Source of the DNA: Caulochytrium protostelioides
Lineage: Eukaryota; Chytridiomycota; Caulochytriomycetes; Caulochytriales; Caulochytriaceae
Assembly (NCBI GenBank): GCA_003615045.1
Contig: ML014120.1
Location: 124,001 to 188,000, forward strand
Direction: 5' to 3'
DNA length: 64,000 nucleotides
Below are positions 48,129-57,843 of this stretch, piece by piece (positions within the stretch are counted from its first letter, which is position 1; each line of letters starts with the position of its first letter). The translations under genes and the position numbers were made by a program. A model generated the notes under the pieces. The model was given only the letters and a program-made list of their open reading frames with translations, ran no database searches and had not been told where the DNA came from.

Positions 48129-49284
48129 CGCGATGGCATCCTAATCTTTCGCATCGCGCTTCTGTTACTCTTCTGCTGCTCTTTATATCTGAAAATCGTC
48201 CGTGTCTGACGCATCAATGGAAAGTTTCCGAAGGGACCGGAGTTCGCCGGGTGATACAATGGGACGCAGCACGCCACCATCCACTCCTTTGAAGTTGCAC
48301 AAGGGCATCACGAAGCGCGCTCAGTGCGCTGATCGGTCGGTCATGCTTTTGCGTGTGTACATGCGTGTGTAAGTGCAAGAGCTGCTGAGCTCAAACCCAA
48401 TTCCGATCAGCTGATAAAACTCGAGGTCTTCAATAAAACACCGCGGTGCCGGAAATAGGAGTTCTGGGCGTCTGTCAGTCTGAGGTCATCACAGCTCACG
48501 GCACCTCAACTTTTCTTTGTTTCTTTGTTCACAATCCCGACACGCGATCATCAGGCAGATCAGAGCGGCAAGTCCATGTCGGCACGGGCAACTGGGGGGC
48601 AGCCGATGGCGTGGCCGAGCAACATGGTTGCATGCTTGACCGCGTTTGAGGGTCTTCGAGCCCATCCGCACTGATCTGTGATGCATGCGAGCCGTCTATT
48701 TGACCTTCCGCCTGATCATTCGAAACTCCGATCGGCCGATCACTGGCCACCGAATGATCGGCAGGAGCGCAAAAAGAAACAGCATTTTGGGGGGGCCCGA
48801 AGCCAGAATATCATAACAACGCACCGTAAGGAGCCAATATCTGTGACGGGGCTCGCAGCGAAGCATTACTCAGAAAAATAATGCCATGCCAGCAGTCGCC
48901 GGCCCTCTCCGCGTTCGCGCTCAACCTTGTCGCCATGCGCCCATGCGTGGTCCGTACGAGCGGATCCATCGCGGCAAGCTATCGAAGTATGATCACGCGT
49001 CAAGTGTCGCCGCCACATGACGCCAATGCGCCCATGAATAGGTTCAATCCTGGTGCTTCTCGTCGCTCGTCGCCATGTGACAATCAGTAAAGCAGGGGGC
49101 GAGTTTATTCTTGTCCTAAAGCCCGTCTAGTTGACTGTTGCCAATCTGCGTCGACTCCTTGACCTACCGCCACACACCACCTTCATTCACGCAGTTCGGG
49201 TCGTCTGCGGCGAAGGCATTTAGGTGTGCCCATCATTCTCTCGATTCCCCGGCAGCGATCCTGGCAATCGAGCCCTGACGCGCC
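48129..49284. other. Intergenic region between HMG-box and F-box/ankyrin genes
   Basis: No gene recognised. TTTCTTTGTTTCTTTG (near 48506) and an A-rich AGAAAAATAATG (near 48870) are the only visible low-complexity spots. The last ~150 bases are C/T-rich leader. Confidence 0.45.
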
Positions 49285-51792
49285 ATGACGACACCACCGC
49301 TTGTGGGGCGGTTCCACCCGGCCGAAGCCCACCCGGAGGCCGTTGGACGAAACGCCAAGACCCTTTCGATTCAGCAAGGGACTGACGGGGCGCTTCGAGC
49401 ACCGTTGATTCTCAAATCACACGTTCTCGCGGACTCCGAGACGCCATGGGAATGTAACGACGAGCCGATGACGGTGCCGCCGCCCGGACTGCCGCCGACG
49501 CCTCGCGTCGCCCCGACGCAATCACATTTCTCGGGGTTCCATCCGCGTCGCATGTTGGACGGGGGTCCGATCTACCACGGTGCCTCGCAATGCGGGAGCC
49601 CGGACCGGCCTTCCGCCGGGTCGGTGCTGCTGCATTCGGTAACTACTGTCGATACACATGTCGCTGCCGCTGTCACGTCGCCGAGCGTGCGGCATGGGGC
49701 ACCCACGAAAACCGATCCGCCGTCGTTGTTTGTTCTGCCCAGCGAGCTGCTGGTGCACATCTTTGTGCTGGCCGGCAACGCCGCTCTGGCGCATGCCAAC
49801 CGCGCGTTCTACCGCATGGCGGCGCATCCCCGCACCAGGGCTCTCTGGCTCATGCACAAGTATCCGCCGCAGGAGCTGATGGCGCGCGCGTGGCGCCATC
49901 GCTTCATGAACGGCGGACCGTGTGACTGTGCTCCCACGCCGACAAGTGTCGCCCTGCGCCGGGCCAAAGTCATAAAGCTCGTCGACGCGTGCCGCGCCGC
50001 TGCGCAGCATGAGAGCGCGCCGCCGCTGCGTCCGGGGCTGCTGCCCTGGCCCTGTCCGGCGGAACACGAAACTGCCATTATGCTCGGCTACCTGGTGGCG
50101 CTGAACTGCAACGTGTTGGGCAGCAAGTGTGCTGGTATGCTGTATGCCGCCAAGCGCGGCCATCTGGCGCTCGTGCAGTGGTGGCTGGACGTTGGCGGAG
50201 ATCCGGAGGTGGTGGTGCAGCCGAGCCGTCGTGCGAAGCTGGTCGACTCCGTGCGTCGGTGGTGGCGCAAGCACATGCTCGAGATCGACGAAACGGACCC
50301 GGACGCCGAGTGGGATGAAATGAGTGATGTGAGCATTGATACGCATACTGAAGCAGAACCCACGCCGGAAGTACATGCAGGGGGCCCCGTGAGGGGGACG
50401 GCCATCGCGACACGCCTCAATCCTGCTGGCACTCCACCATCGACCCTAATGGCTTCGCCAGAAAGGCGAGCACAATCGGTGCGTCTTGCATCACGCGCTG
50501 ATGATCTGGAAGCTGGTCTGCCCGATATCGACCCCGGATTCGATGAGCAGGTCACGCTGTCGCCAGCACCATGGCGCCCACGTTGGCAGCGGTTGTGGCG
50601 GTGGACCGCCTGGCCAGCGGGTGGCGAATCGAGCGTGGAGAACGTCGCGCCAGCCACGTTACGGCCGATGACGCCCCCACCTAATAACACCGCCGACGCG
50701 GCAACGGCAGCAGTACCGCGGCGGCATGCATCCCTGCGGCCTCCTGGGCCCCCACGCGAGACCGCGGCGCCCCATCACGTTGCGCCTCCAGTCAACCCGC
50801 CTCCGCACGCAAGCCGCTCTGACGAGATGCCCACGGATGGCAACCATATGCTGCTGCTCCAGGCCGTCCGTCGGAACTACATCGACCTGGTCCGGATCTT
50901 GCTGTCGCCGAAGCCCCATTTCGCACGGCAGGCTGATGGGTCTTCGGCTGTCTCACGCATTCATATGCTGACCCTTGACGCGGCTCTCCGCCTCGCGGCC
51001 ACGCGCCGCCACCTGCCTATGACGACCCTGCTGATCGCGACGGGAGCGCGACCCTCCCTGGGGCTACTAAACAAGCTCCTCAATCGATCGGGGTCTCTCA
51101 AGATGGTGGTACTGGGTCAGTCGCGAGCCGACGAGCCCGTGCTGATGGCGCTGCTCGCCGCCACGCCGCCGAGCGTCTGGGACCGCCACCAACCGGCGAT
51201 TCTGCGCGGCGTCGCGGAGATGGGCAGCGTCGACTGCATGCGCGTCTGTGTCCGTCGCGGCGCCGACATCAACGCATGGCAGGGGATCGTGCTGTCAACG
51301 GCCGTCTACAGCGGCAACATCCCGCTGCTGCGCTATCTCCTCGCCGAGACGGGGGCCGAGACGCGCCACTTCGGCCGGACGCCGATGGCCCTCGTGGTGG
51401 CGCTGATTGCCGTCGAAAGCCTCGCCGTGCTCTTGTACGGCCTGCTCCTGCTGATCTGGGTGGTGTCGATCGTGTCGCTTACGTTTCCGGAGAACGCCAT
51501 CGCCGCCGCATTTTCCCTTGGTGCGGGCATCGGCGTCCCCGAGCTCTCGATCATGGCCGGGCTCGCGACGCTGGCCCTCGGATGCATGTATCGCCTCGTT
51601 CCGTTGCACGGGGTCGCTCGCGCGACAGCCATCATCACGGCGACGAAGGTCGAGCGACATCATCGCGCCGTCGAGCGCCAGCGACAGAATCCTCCGGAGG
51701 CGGGAGAGGCCGGTCCGGCAGCCGGCGGCGAAGGAGCCCGCCACCATGCAGCCGATCCCGCTACGGCCACGCGGCGCTTACCCATGGTGTAG
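49285..51792 (+). CDS. F-box-like and ankyrin-repeat protein with C-terminal membrane segments (835 aa)
   Basis: After a ~145-residue disordered start, an F-box-like segment reads LFVLPSELLVHIFVLAGNAA (~147-166) and continues HANRAFYRMAAHP. Ankyrin-like units follow: GMLYAAKRGHLALVQWWLDV, then after a long Ser/Pro/Ala loop (~335-510) MLLLQAVRRNYIDLVRILLS, LRLAATRRHLPMTTLLIATG, GVAEMGSVDCMRVCVRRGAD and VLSTAVYSGNIPLLRYLLAE. Near ~700-735 lies a strongly hydrophobic segment (ALVVALIAVESLAVLLYGLL, LLIWVVSIVSL) and a second at ~740-777, then a charged tail. F-box proteins deliver substrates to SCF ubiquitin ligases, and ankyrin repeats could bind the substrate at a membrane. This role is inference, and the F-box is a weak match. 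Confidence 0.82.
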   Translation: MTTPPLVGRFHPAEAHPEAVGRNAKTLSIQQGTDGALRAPLILKSHVLADSETPWECNDEPMTVPPPGLPPTPRVAPTQSHFSGFHPRRMLDGGPIYHGASQCGSPDRPSAGSVLLHSVTTVDTHVAAAVTSPSVRHGAPTKTDPPSLFVLPSELLVHIFVLAGNAALAHANRAFYRMAAHPRTRALWLMHKYPPQELMARAWRHRFMNGGPCDCAPTPTSVALRRAKVIKLVDACRAAAQHESAPPLRPGLLPWPCPAEHETAIMLGYLVALNCNVLGSKCAGMLYAAKRGHLALVQWWLDVGGDPEVVVQPSRRAKLVDSVRRWWRKHMLEIDETDPDAEWDEMSDVSIDTHTEAEPTPEVHAGGPVRGTAIATRLNPAGTPPSTLMASPERRAQSVRLASRADDLEAGLPDIDPGFDEQVTLSPAPWRPRWQRLWRWTAWPAGGESSVENVAPATLRPMTPPPNNTADAATAAVPRRHASLRPPGPPRETAAPHHVAPPVNPPPHASRSDEMPTDGNHMLLLQAVRRNYIDLVRILLSPKPHFARQADGSSAVSRIHMLTLDAALRLAATRRHLPMTTLLIATGARPSLGLLNKLLNRSGSLKMVVLGQSRADEPVLMALLAATPPSVWDRHQPAILRGVAEMGSVDCMRVCVRRGADINAWQGIVLSTAVYSGNIPLLRYLLAETGAETRHFGRTPMALVVALIAVESLAVLLYGLLLLIWVVSIVSLTFPENAIAAAFSLGAGIGVPELSIMAGLATLALGCMYRLVPLHGVARATAIITATKVERHHRAVERQRQNPPEAGEAGPAAGGEGARHHAADPATATRRLPMV

Positions 51793-52415
51793 CTTCCCAT
51801 CAGTCGTAGACGACACACAGCGACTGTGTCAACCCTTGTCCACGCCGTCGACGTGTGTCCGCTGACTTTGGAGGCGTTGCTCCCTTTTTTTCCGCGCATC
51901 TATCGATAATTCCCCCCTTTTCTACGCAACCCCCTTTCAGTACCGAATCTCATACAATGCATGTCCCTACTATTCTTTTTTTCGCGACCACTCGTATCAT
52001 TTTTCCTCGAGAGTAGACGGCCTAAACGTTCAGCGACAATGATTGTGTTCTCCATCGTACAACGCAGCCAGAATGGGAAGGGTTGCTGGACAGATCGGCA
52101 TCATCGAAAGCATCATTGTTTCCTGTCATGGCTCTACTTGAATACACGATGTTCAGTCCGATGCATGAGACCACATGGTATGGTATAGTTACCGTGTGCT
52201 CAGGCCAGGTAGCTGTTATGGTCCATTTAATCCAGGATTGCCGATGCTCGACGATTCTGTAGAGCCTACTGACGAGCTCTACATCGCTGCGTTTTCGCTT
52301 TTCGGCACCGCCTTTTAGGCGCCTCCCCACTTTTGTTTCCAACAAGTCTTCAGTAATCTAAGCCAACCGCTGCCGATCCTTCTTCTCTTTGCCCCGCCTT
52401 GTGACCGTCGCGGCC
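51793..52415. other. Intergenic region between F-box/ankyrin and DUF4874-like genes
   Basis: T-rich after the first gene's stop (3' UTR), then mixed sequence. No coding frame of note. Confidence 0.45.
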
Positions 52416-53624
52416 ATGTTGAACGCGTGGGCCGCCCACCTGGCGATGGTGCTGGCGCTCAGCGCCGGCTTCCTGCTGCCCCGCCCCGCGCACGCCGTCG
52501 GTGGCTGGCACGCGGCACGCAGCGTCGACGAGCATGGCCAACCCCAGGACGGCGGGCTGACCTGGACCGACATCAATATGATCAAGTCCTCAGGCCGGTC
52601 CATAGTCCGCATCTACGTCAACGTCTTCCAGACGACCGATTGTCGGCAAACCGCGGAGGGCCTCAAGCACGTAATGGACGACATCACTGCCCAGGGCCTT
52701 CAGGTGATTCCACGGCTCGTCCCCAATGACGGGCCGTGGCATGACCTCAACGTAATCAGGGCGTGCATCGCCGGTTTGGAGGCGCTCTTCACGGCAGAGT
52801 GCGCGAACCAGCACATCCTGCAGGTCCAAGCGGGCTTCTTGGGTGCCATGTACGGCGAGTGGTGGGGCGACAACCTCCATGACGGCCTGGCCCCCGACAA
52901 CGACGACGGCAGCAATGGCGCGGTGGCCGACGCCAAGAAGACGATCGTCGAGAGTTTTTTGCACATGGGTTGTGCCGTTGGCTTGCGTTATCCGCGTGAC
53001 AAGCATCTCTACTTTGCCGATAACAACCTCGTTGGGGTGCACAACGACTGCATCAACAGCAACGGCATCGGTGGCGACGACTCCGGCACGTTCAGCAAAC
53101 TGGCGGGGCCCTTGAATTCGATCCAAACCGCCCAGCGGTTCATGGCCCAGGGCACCTATCTGAAAGGCGGCGAGATGTGCACCGATACCGCGTCCTGTCC
53201 CGAGCTGCTCGCCCATGTGCAGCAGTACGGGATCGGCTACCTGAACGCCGACTTCCCCTTGAGCATGGCGACCGTGTTTGCGAACGGCGGCGATTGCATT
53301 GGCAAGGTGACGTCGGCCCTGATCGCCAACGCGAACGCTGCCGCTAGGCCGATTCCGTCGCCCGAGAAGCCGCTAATTGGCGCCGACCACCTCACGACTG
53401 GCGTCGCCAACGCCGAAGCCGCGGCCGCCGCCCTCATTGTCTCGGCAGCCCAGGGGTCCGCCCTCCCGCCGCCCAATCTGAGCCACCGCGCCGTCTCCCG
53501 GCCCTCACTGCGCTCCGGATGGGCGAATATGCGCGCGAAGGCCGTCGCCCGTGAAATGCGCGAGCAGCTGGCGCTGACCGGCGGCCAGGGAAGTTGGACC
53601 CAGAAGAATCGCGCGCCACGGTAG
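52416..53624 (+). CDS. Secreted DUF4874-like protein
   Basis: ATG 52416 gives 402 residues starting with a signal peptide (hydrophobic LAMVLALSAGFLL, cleavage likely after RPAHA). The body has the DUF4874 features: SIVRIYVNVFQTTDCRQTAE, a QVIPRLVPNDG strand, VQAGFLGAMYGEWWGDNLHD (family: 'aGfiGaWGEwh'), and later GTYLKGGEMCTDTASCPELL followed by YGIGYLNADFP. The family is predicted to form a TIM barrel related to glycoside hydrolases; its activity is unknown. The usual partner domain DUF4832 is not evident. The tail of ~75 residues is Ala-, then Arg-rich and may be disordered. The frame is open a few codons upstream without ATG. Confidence 0.75.
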   Translation: MLNAWAAHLAMVLALSAGFLLPRPAHAVGGWHAARSVDEHGQPQDGGLTWTDINMIKSSGRSIVRIYVNVFQTTDCRQTAEGLKHVMDDITAQGLQVIPRLVPNDGPWHDLNVIRACIAGLEALFTAECANQHILQVQAGFLGAMYGEWWGDNLHDGLAPDNDDGSNGAVADAKKTIVESFLHMGCAVGLRYPRDKHLYFADNNLVGVHNDCINSNGIGGDDSGTFSKLAGPLNSIQTAQRFMAQGTYLKGGEMCTDTASCPELLAHVQQYGIGYLNADFPLSMATVFANGGDCIGKVTSALIANANAAARPIPSPEKPLIGADHLTTGVANAEAAAAALIVSAAQGSALPPPNLSHRAVSRPSLRSGWANMRAKAVAREMREQLALTGGQGSWTQKNRAPR

Positions 53625-53972
53625 TGAGCGCCGTGTGAGCATGAGAGCCACGACCGCGCTCCCATCGCATGTGCCGCACTCGTACGGTGCCGCGATCTCA
53701 AGGGTGTGCTCATACGGCCGAGCCTGTGAATTGCGTCGGGGCATGTGATGATGTCCCATGGCTTCTCGTTCCTTTTCGATTTTGATGCCCTTCTTCCGGT
53801 ACGTCCATTGCCGCGCGGATCACACAGCGTGTTAGAGTCACCGCTTTGTTCACGAGCCTGCTCCTCGTAGGATCACTCCCTGCCCGCGCGTATCGTGCCG
53901 TCTCTGCTTCCGCTTTTTGGGCTTCGCTGGTTATAGATATTTATAGAACATGGAGGATCTCCCGCGAGACGA
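53625..53972. other. Intergenic region between DUF4874-like gene and Fanzor copy F
   Basis: No gene seen. It ends in an AT-rich patch (TTATAGATATTTATAGAAC, about 53930-53948) just before the right end of copy F. Confidence 0.4.
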
Positions 53973-54023
53973 CCCAACACGAACACCATGTCCTCACTGG
54001 TGCCCCTGGAGCGTTCCTCCAGG
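53973..54023 (-). ncRNA. Candidate omega-RNA 3' scaffold of copy F (two hairpins)
   Basis: CCCAACACGAACACC opens the block. Bases 53984-54002 form CACCA / 9-nt loop / TGGTG. Bases 54005-54023 form CCTGGAG / 5-nt loop / CTCCAGG, the longest version of the second hairpin and different in sequence from those of A, D and E. Confidence 0.42.
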
Positions 54024-54690
54024 TAGCAGTCCGCGTTAGGCTTATCGGATAAGGTTGCCAACCACGAGCTGCGTTCTGTCTTGCTCGGAGATGCGGCACA
54101 GCGCCGCTAGTCTGACGGGTCAGGCCAGGCAGCTTCGGATGTTCAACGCGACATGGAGATCGCGGTCCACAATCTCGCCGTGACTGCTTGAATCGCATCA
54201 CATCAGACCTCTGACCACAGTCCCCTTGCGCCGGCTCTGCACCTTTTTCAGGGCAACGTCTCTGCATGCACTTGGATCGTCCGGAACTCGTCGACCAGGA
54301 TGGTGCGGAAAATGCTGGGCGTACGCCTGGTACGCCCGAGCCGTTGGAATGGCGATCTCGCCCTGGCCGCCCGGGGCGATGTTGGAGGCGCCATCAGCGA
54401 TCACTAGGGGCTTCTTCTCTGCGGTCGCTCCCTTTGGCGATGCGGTTGAAGAATTAGGCAAACACCCGCTGCTTGCCTTCATGCTGACCCGCAGCGGGCG
54501 TGCCCGGCGTGGCTTCAGATACTCGGTCCACACAGGCCGTACGAGGCGAGCCACACTCCTATGAATGGGTGGTGCACGGAGAGCGCTGTACCTTTGATGC
54601 TGGCCTCTGATAGCTGCTGCAGCGGTCTGAGCGACTGCGCGACGCGGGGACGCCGACGATGCGTGACGGTCGCTGCCTTCGTTTTCACAG
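53973..54690 (-). pseudogene. Fanzor (TnpB-like) remnant, copy F: post-RuvC-I to right end
   Basis: On the minus strand: RPLQQLSEASIKGTALSVHH and PFIGVWLASYGL, aligning with copy E downstream of RuvC-I. Then come EYLKPRRARPL, KPLVIADGASNIAPGGQGEI, AIPTARAYQAYAQ, and in another frame FRTILVDEFRTIQVH (about 54310-54265), RKGTVVRGLMRCDSS and IVDRDLHVALNIRSCLA (about 54175-54130). The ADGASN and VDEFRT elements are the best-preserved RuvC-II region in the window. RuvC-I is missing, and frame changes plus stops show it is dead. It lies ~350 bases downstream of the DUF4874-like gene, convergent with it. Confidence 0.74.
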
Positions 54691-55507
54691 GCAGAGTGGA
54701 CATGGGTCACGAGAAAGCCCCGCGGCGCACACAGCCTCCAAGGGGTCTACTGCACTGCCCTAGTCACCCATGGCGTCCTCCGCGATGTCGACAGCACCGC
54801 GTACGACAAACATAGTTTCAACGACCACGCGCACGTCCTTGACATTGCATGGCTCAGGGCCGTTTCGGATGCGACGAGCCTGGGCCGCCCAATCACGCCG
54901 GCCCAGGATGGTCGCCATCGTATCACTGTTCGCTGCTTCGATGTCGCTCTTCGATCTTCCTCCTGTCGCTCACGCTGACACAGATAGGCGCGGCAGTGGC
55001 TTGTATTGCTCGATGCACTCCGTCTCCCGACCGGAGATGGTTCCCCTTTTTGTACTTTTCAGATCGACTGGGGCACTGAGGCGGAGAAATAAGCGTTGTC
55101 TTCTCGCCTCCGCACCATTGTCCGCTGGTTATCAGAATGCCTTAGACGGAGGAATCAGCTTTATGCTCACGCCTCCGCGTCATTCGTTCATCCCATGATT
55201 TCCTCATTCAGCTCCGGCCCTTCGCGATTTTCTCGATATTTTCTCAGGATTTGCTGGCCGCTGCTGGTTCATTGTATAAAAAAGAATCCCCTCCTGCTTT
55301 GCTCACCGGACGCCTGTTCTTTTGTGCCCATCACGCCTATGCGGCCCTGCGTTGCCGCACGGCCGCATCAGAGGCTGTCTGCCCCCCCATGGCAGCCAGC
55401 CAGCCAGCCATTCCAGATCCCCCAAGCGACCGGCGACGAGGGATCCGACGCAGCGCACCGCGCCCTTGATCAGCGCTTCACCGTGCGGGGAATCGGAGAA
55501 CGAGGCG
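54691..55507. other. Intergenic region between Fanzor copy F and the carrier gene
   Basis: No gene recognised. A TATAAAAAAG string sits at about 55276 and a CAGC tetranucleotide run at about 55392-55408. The carrier gene ends at 55508 on the other strand, so part of this is its 3' region. Confidence 0.4.
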
Positions 55508-56650
55508 CTAGAAAGACTTCCCGACGGGCAGCGACCGGGGCACGCGACGGAGACTCGGCGCGGCGCGCCACGTCACCCGGCTGAGTTCATCGCGCAAGAC
55601 AAAGAGAATGGCTTGGCAGAGCACCGCCTTGTAGATCTGCACGGACATGCCCGAGTACCACGCGCGCAGGCCGCCGTCGCGATAGCTCTTGGCCAGCACG
55701 TCGAACGCGGTGCGGGACGTCATGGCCTCCCGCTCGCGCGGGCTCAGCGACGCGAGAACGTGGTCCGTCGGGCGCCACTGCAGCCGGACCTTGGCCATGA
55801 TGTACGGATACGTGACGACCGTCGCGAGCGTCTTGGACGCGGCGCCGATCAGCAGCGTCTGCCACGGCGTCAGGCGCGCCAGCGGCGAGACGGGCGCGCC
55901 GCCGGCGCGCGACAGGGCGAGCCGCTTCAGGCGCTCAAAGAGCCCGTACGTGATGGCCGGATTCACGGTCAGCACCAGGGCCGCGCGCAGGCCGCACCAC
56001 AGCGCGCCGACGCCCTCGTGCTGGACGATCCGCACGAGCGTGCCGAGCAGCGAGCGGCGGTCCTTGACCGGCGCGGTCTGCTGCCGTGTGGTCGCGACCG
56101 CGACGGGCAGCGACACGAGCTGGCTCATCGCGCCCGCCAACGCGCCCAGCACCAGCTCGAGCACGGTGCCCGGCGGCTTGCCGGAGTGGCGCAGACGGCG
56201 GTAGACCGTGTGGACCCAGCTGTAGCAGTAGAAGTAGCTGAAGGAGCTCGCGATCGTGCCCAGCGTGCCCGCCGCGAGGCCCGAGTACAGGCCGGCCGCG
56301 CCTTCCTCGCAGTAGATCTGCATCAAGCCGTCGCTCAGGCTGCGATACCGCGACACGCCCTTCCGCGCCGGTCCGGCGCCGGGCGCGGCGTCCGCGGACG
56401 TCGGCGAGGCCGCGGAGACCGAGACGGACGGCGGCCGCGGGGCCGTCGCCGATCCCGCAGGGCGGTCACGCTCCGTGTGCTCGGCCGCCTGGGCCGCCGC
56501 CGCCGCCACCGACGGCGACGGCGACGGCGTCTGCACCTGCAGACGCGTCTTGACCACGTCCATCGGATAGATAGCCGTGTTCGCGAGCACGGCGCCAAGA
56601 GCGCCAGCCATCGCGTCGCCGAACGGCGTCAATTTCATCGTGTCCGCCAT
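55508..56650 (-). CDS. ANT1: Peroxisomal adenine nucleotide carrier (Ant1/PMP47-like, SLC25 family)
   Basis: Carriers of this subgroup exchange ATP for AMP/ADP across the peroxisomal membrane to fuel fatty-acid activation. The 380-residue product (ATG at 56650) shows the three-fold carrier plan. Repeat 1 has AMAGALGAVLANTAIYPMDV with VKTRLQVQ, repeat 2 has LVSLPVAVATTRQQT, and repeat 3 has SKTLATVVTYPYIMAKVRLQ. The TRQQT ending of motif 2 and LTVNPAITYGLFERLK are typical of peroxisomal rather than mitochondrial carriers. A ~50-residue Ala/Pro/Ser loop (~45-95) lengthens repeat 1. The frame is open 119 codons upstream, but the family start fits MADTMKLTPFGDA. The 469-codon plus-strand frame here is a shadow. 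Confidence 0.85.
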   Translation of the reverse strand: MADTMKLTPFGDAMAGALGAVLANTAIYPMDVVKTRLQVQTPSPSPSVAAAAAQAAEHTERDRPAGSATAPRPPSVSVSAASPTSADAAPGAGPARKGVSRYRSLSDGLMQIYCEEGAAGLYSGLAAGTLGTIASSFSYFYCYSWVHTVYRRLRHSGKPPGTVLELVLGALAGAMSQLVSLPVAVATTRQQTAPVKDRRSLLGTLVRIVQHEGVGALWCGLRAALVLTVNPAITYGLFERLKRLALSRAGGAPVSPLARLTPWQTLLIGAASKTLATVVTYPYIMAKVRLQWRPTDHVLASLSPREREAMTSRTAFDVLAKSYRDGGLRAWYSGMSVQIYKAVLCQAILFVLRDELSRVTWRAAPSLRRVPRSLPVGKSF

Positions 56651-57093
56651 GGTCAGACGGCGGTCAGTAGAGAGGGGGATGGTCAGATGATCGGTTATAA
56701 TAGAGCTGGTTGTTATCGTAGATCGTTGTAGGCGATCGCCGCGATCGAACACGACGATCGATCGCGTTGATCGACGGAAGAGACCCCTCGAGGCGGTACG
56801 GGCGATGTCGATGATGGCTTCGGTTGGGCGCGATGGGATACGGGGGGGTCGGAGAATCGTCAAGGGGGGGTGAGCATCCTTCAGCCGCACTGCGACGGCT
56901 GTGGACGATCGATCAGCACGGGCTGTGGCGTCTGAACCAGTAAAGTGCGTCACGATGCACGTGGCACCTGATGGGGCGATTAAACCACGCCTATCTGGGT
57001 TGATCAAGGCCGTGTGCGGGCACCCTAGCGAGGGATGACGCGGGCTCGACCATCGGCCCCCCGCCTCCTCCCCGGGGCGGCGCAGCGTATGGC
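56651..57093. other. Carrier promoter region with GATC cluster
   Basis: Six GATC sites crowd into 56721-56772 (GGCGATCGCCGCGATCGAAC and neighbours), directly upstream of the carrier start. The remainder runs to the stop of the small secreted-protein gene; nothing else seen. Confidence 0.45.
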
Positions 57094-57843
57094 TTAGTTT
57101 CGAAGCAAGAACAAGCGACGACGCCGATCGTTCGACGGATTCCGCTTTGAGGGAACATCGGCCTGCTTCGACTTTGTATTGCTGTCGGCCGCGAGCGGCG
57201 CCGATTCGGAGTCATGGCGCCGGGTACCGCTGTGCTGTTGAAGACCCATGCGAAGGCCGCGCTGGATGCGCCTACGCGTGACCTCCATCCAATGCTGGTC
57301 ACCCTCGATATCGTCGTCGTCATCTAGATAATTGGGATGACCACGCGGTTCCTTCTGACGGCGCAGGGGCGGCAGAACCCAGGGCATCGGCGGCGGTGTT
57401 GCAGGCGGCCGCAGAAAGGCAAAGCCGTCCAGGAGCGCGTTGGGGCCCAGCAAGGCCGGGGCACTGACCGATGAGACGGAGGCCGCCGCCGTTGGCGCGA
57501 CCGATACCGTCGACTCGCCCAGGCGCGGCGTCGTAGCATAAGCCTCCGGCGTCGGTGTGGGATCAGGCGGTGCGCCGGTCATAGTGAAGTCACCGCTGCC
57601 ATAATGGGGGTGATGATTGCCGTGATGATCGCGGACTGTGGAGGCGACATCATAGGCGTCCTGATTCGTTTCAGACGGCTGTGCATAGTTGGTCGCGTCA
57701 CCATCCTTCTCCATCGTCGGGGCGGCATCGCTGGTTTCCTTCGTGGAATGCGCCGCCGAGACCGTGATCTGAGACACTGTCATGGCGAGCAGTGCTGACA
57801 TGAGCAGCCAGGAGAGCCATCGCGGCTGGCGACATGTCTGCAT
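57094..57843 (-). CDS. Small secreted or membrane-anchored protein of unknown function
   Basis: From the ATG at 57843 (249 aa) the product begins QPRWLSWLLMSALLAMTVSQ, a good signal peptide with a likely cleavage near VSAAHS. The mature part is low-complexity, rich in Thr, Pro, Ser and His, with an acidic patch (YLDDDDDIEGDQHW) and an Arg-rich end (NDRRRRLFLLRN). No cysteine framework or domain is visible. The frame is open upstream to 58053 with another ATG, but those 70 residues hide the signal peptide, so the shorter form is preferred. I do not recognise it. Confidence 0.6.
   Translation of the reverse strand: MQTCRQPRWLSWLLMSALLAMTVSQITVSAAHSTKETSDAAPTMEKDGDATNYAQPSETNQDAYDVASTVRDHHGNHHPHYGSGDFTMTGAPPDPTPTPEAYATTPRLGESTVSVAPTAAASVSSVSAPALLGPNALLDGFAFLRPPATPPPMPWVLPPLRRQKEPRGHPNYLDDDDDIEGDQHWMEVTRRRIQRGLRMGLQQHSGTRRHDSESAPLAADSNTKSKQADVPSKRNPSNDRRRRLFLLRN

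Noticed and set aside
55322-56731. 469-codon plus-strand frame
   Set aside because: Shadow of the carrier gene; Arg/Gln/Ala-rich and without domain.
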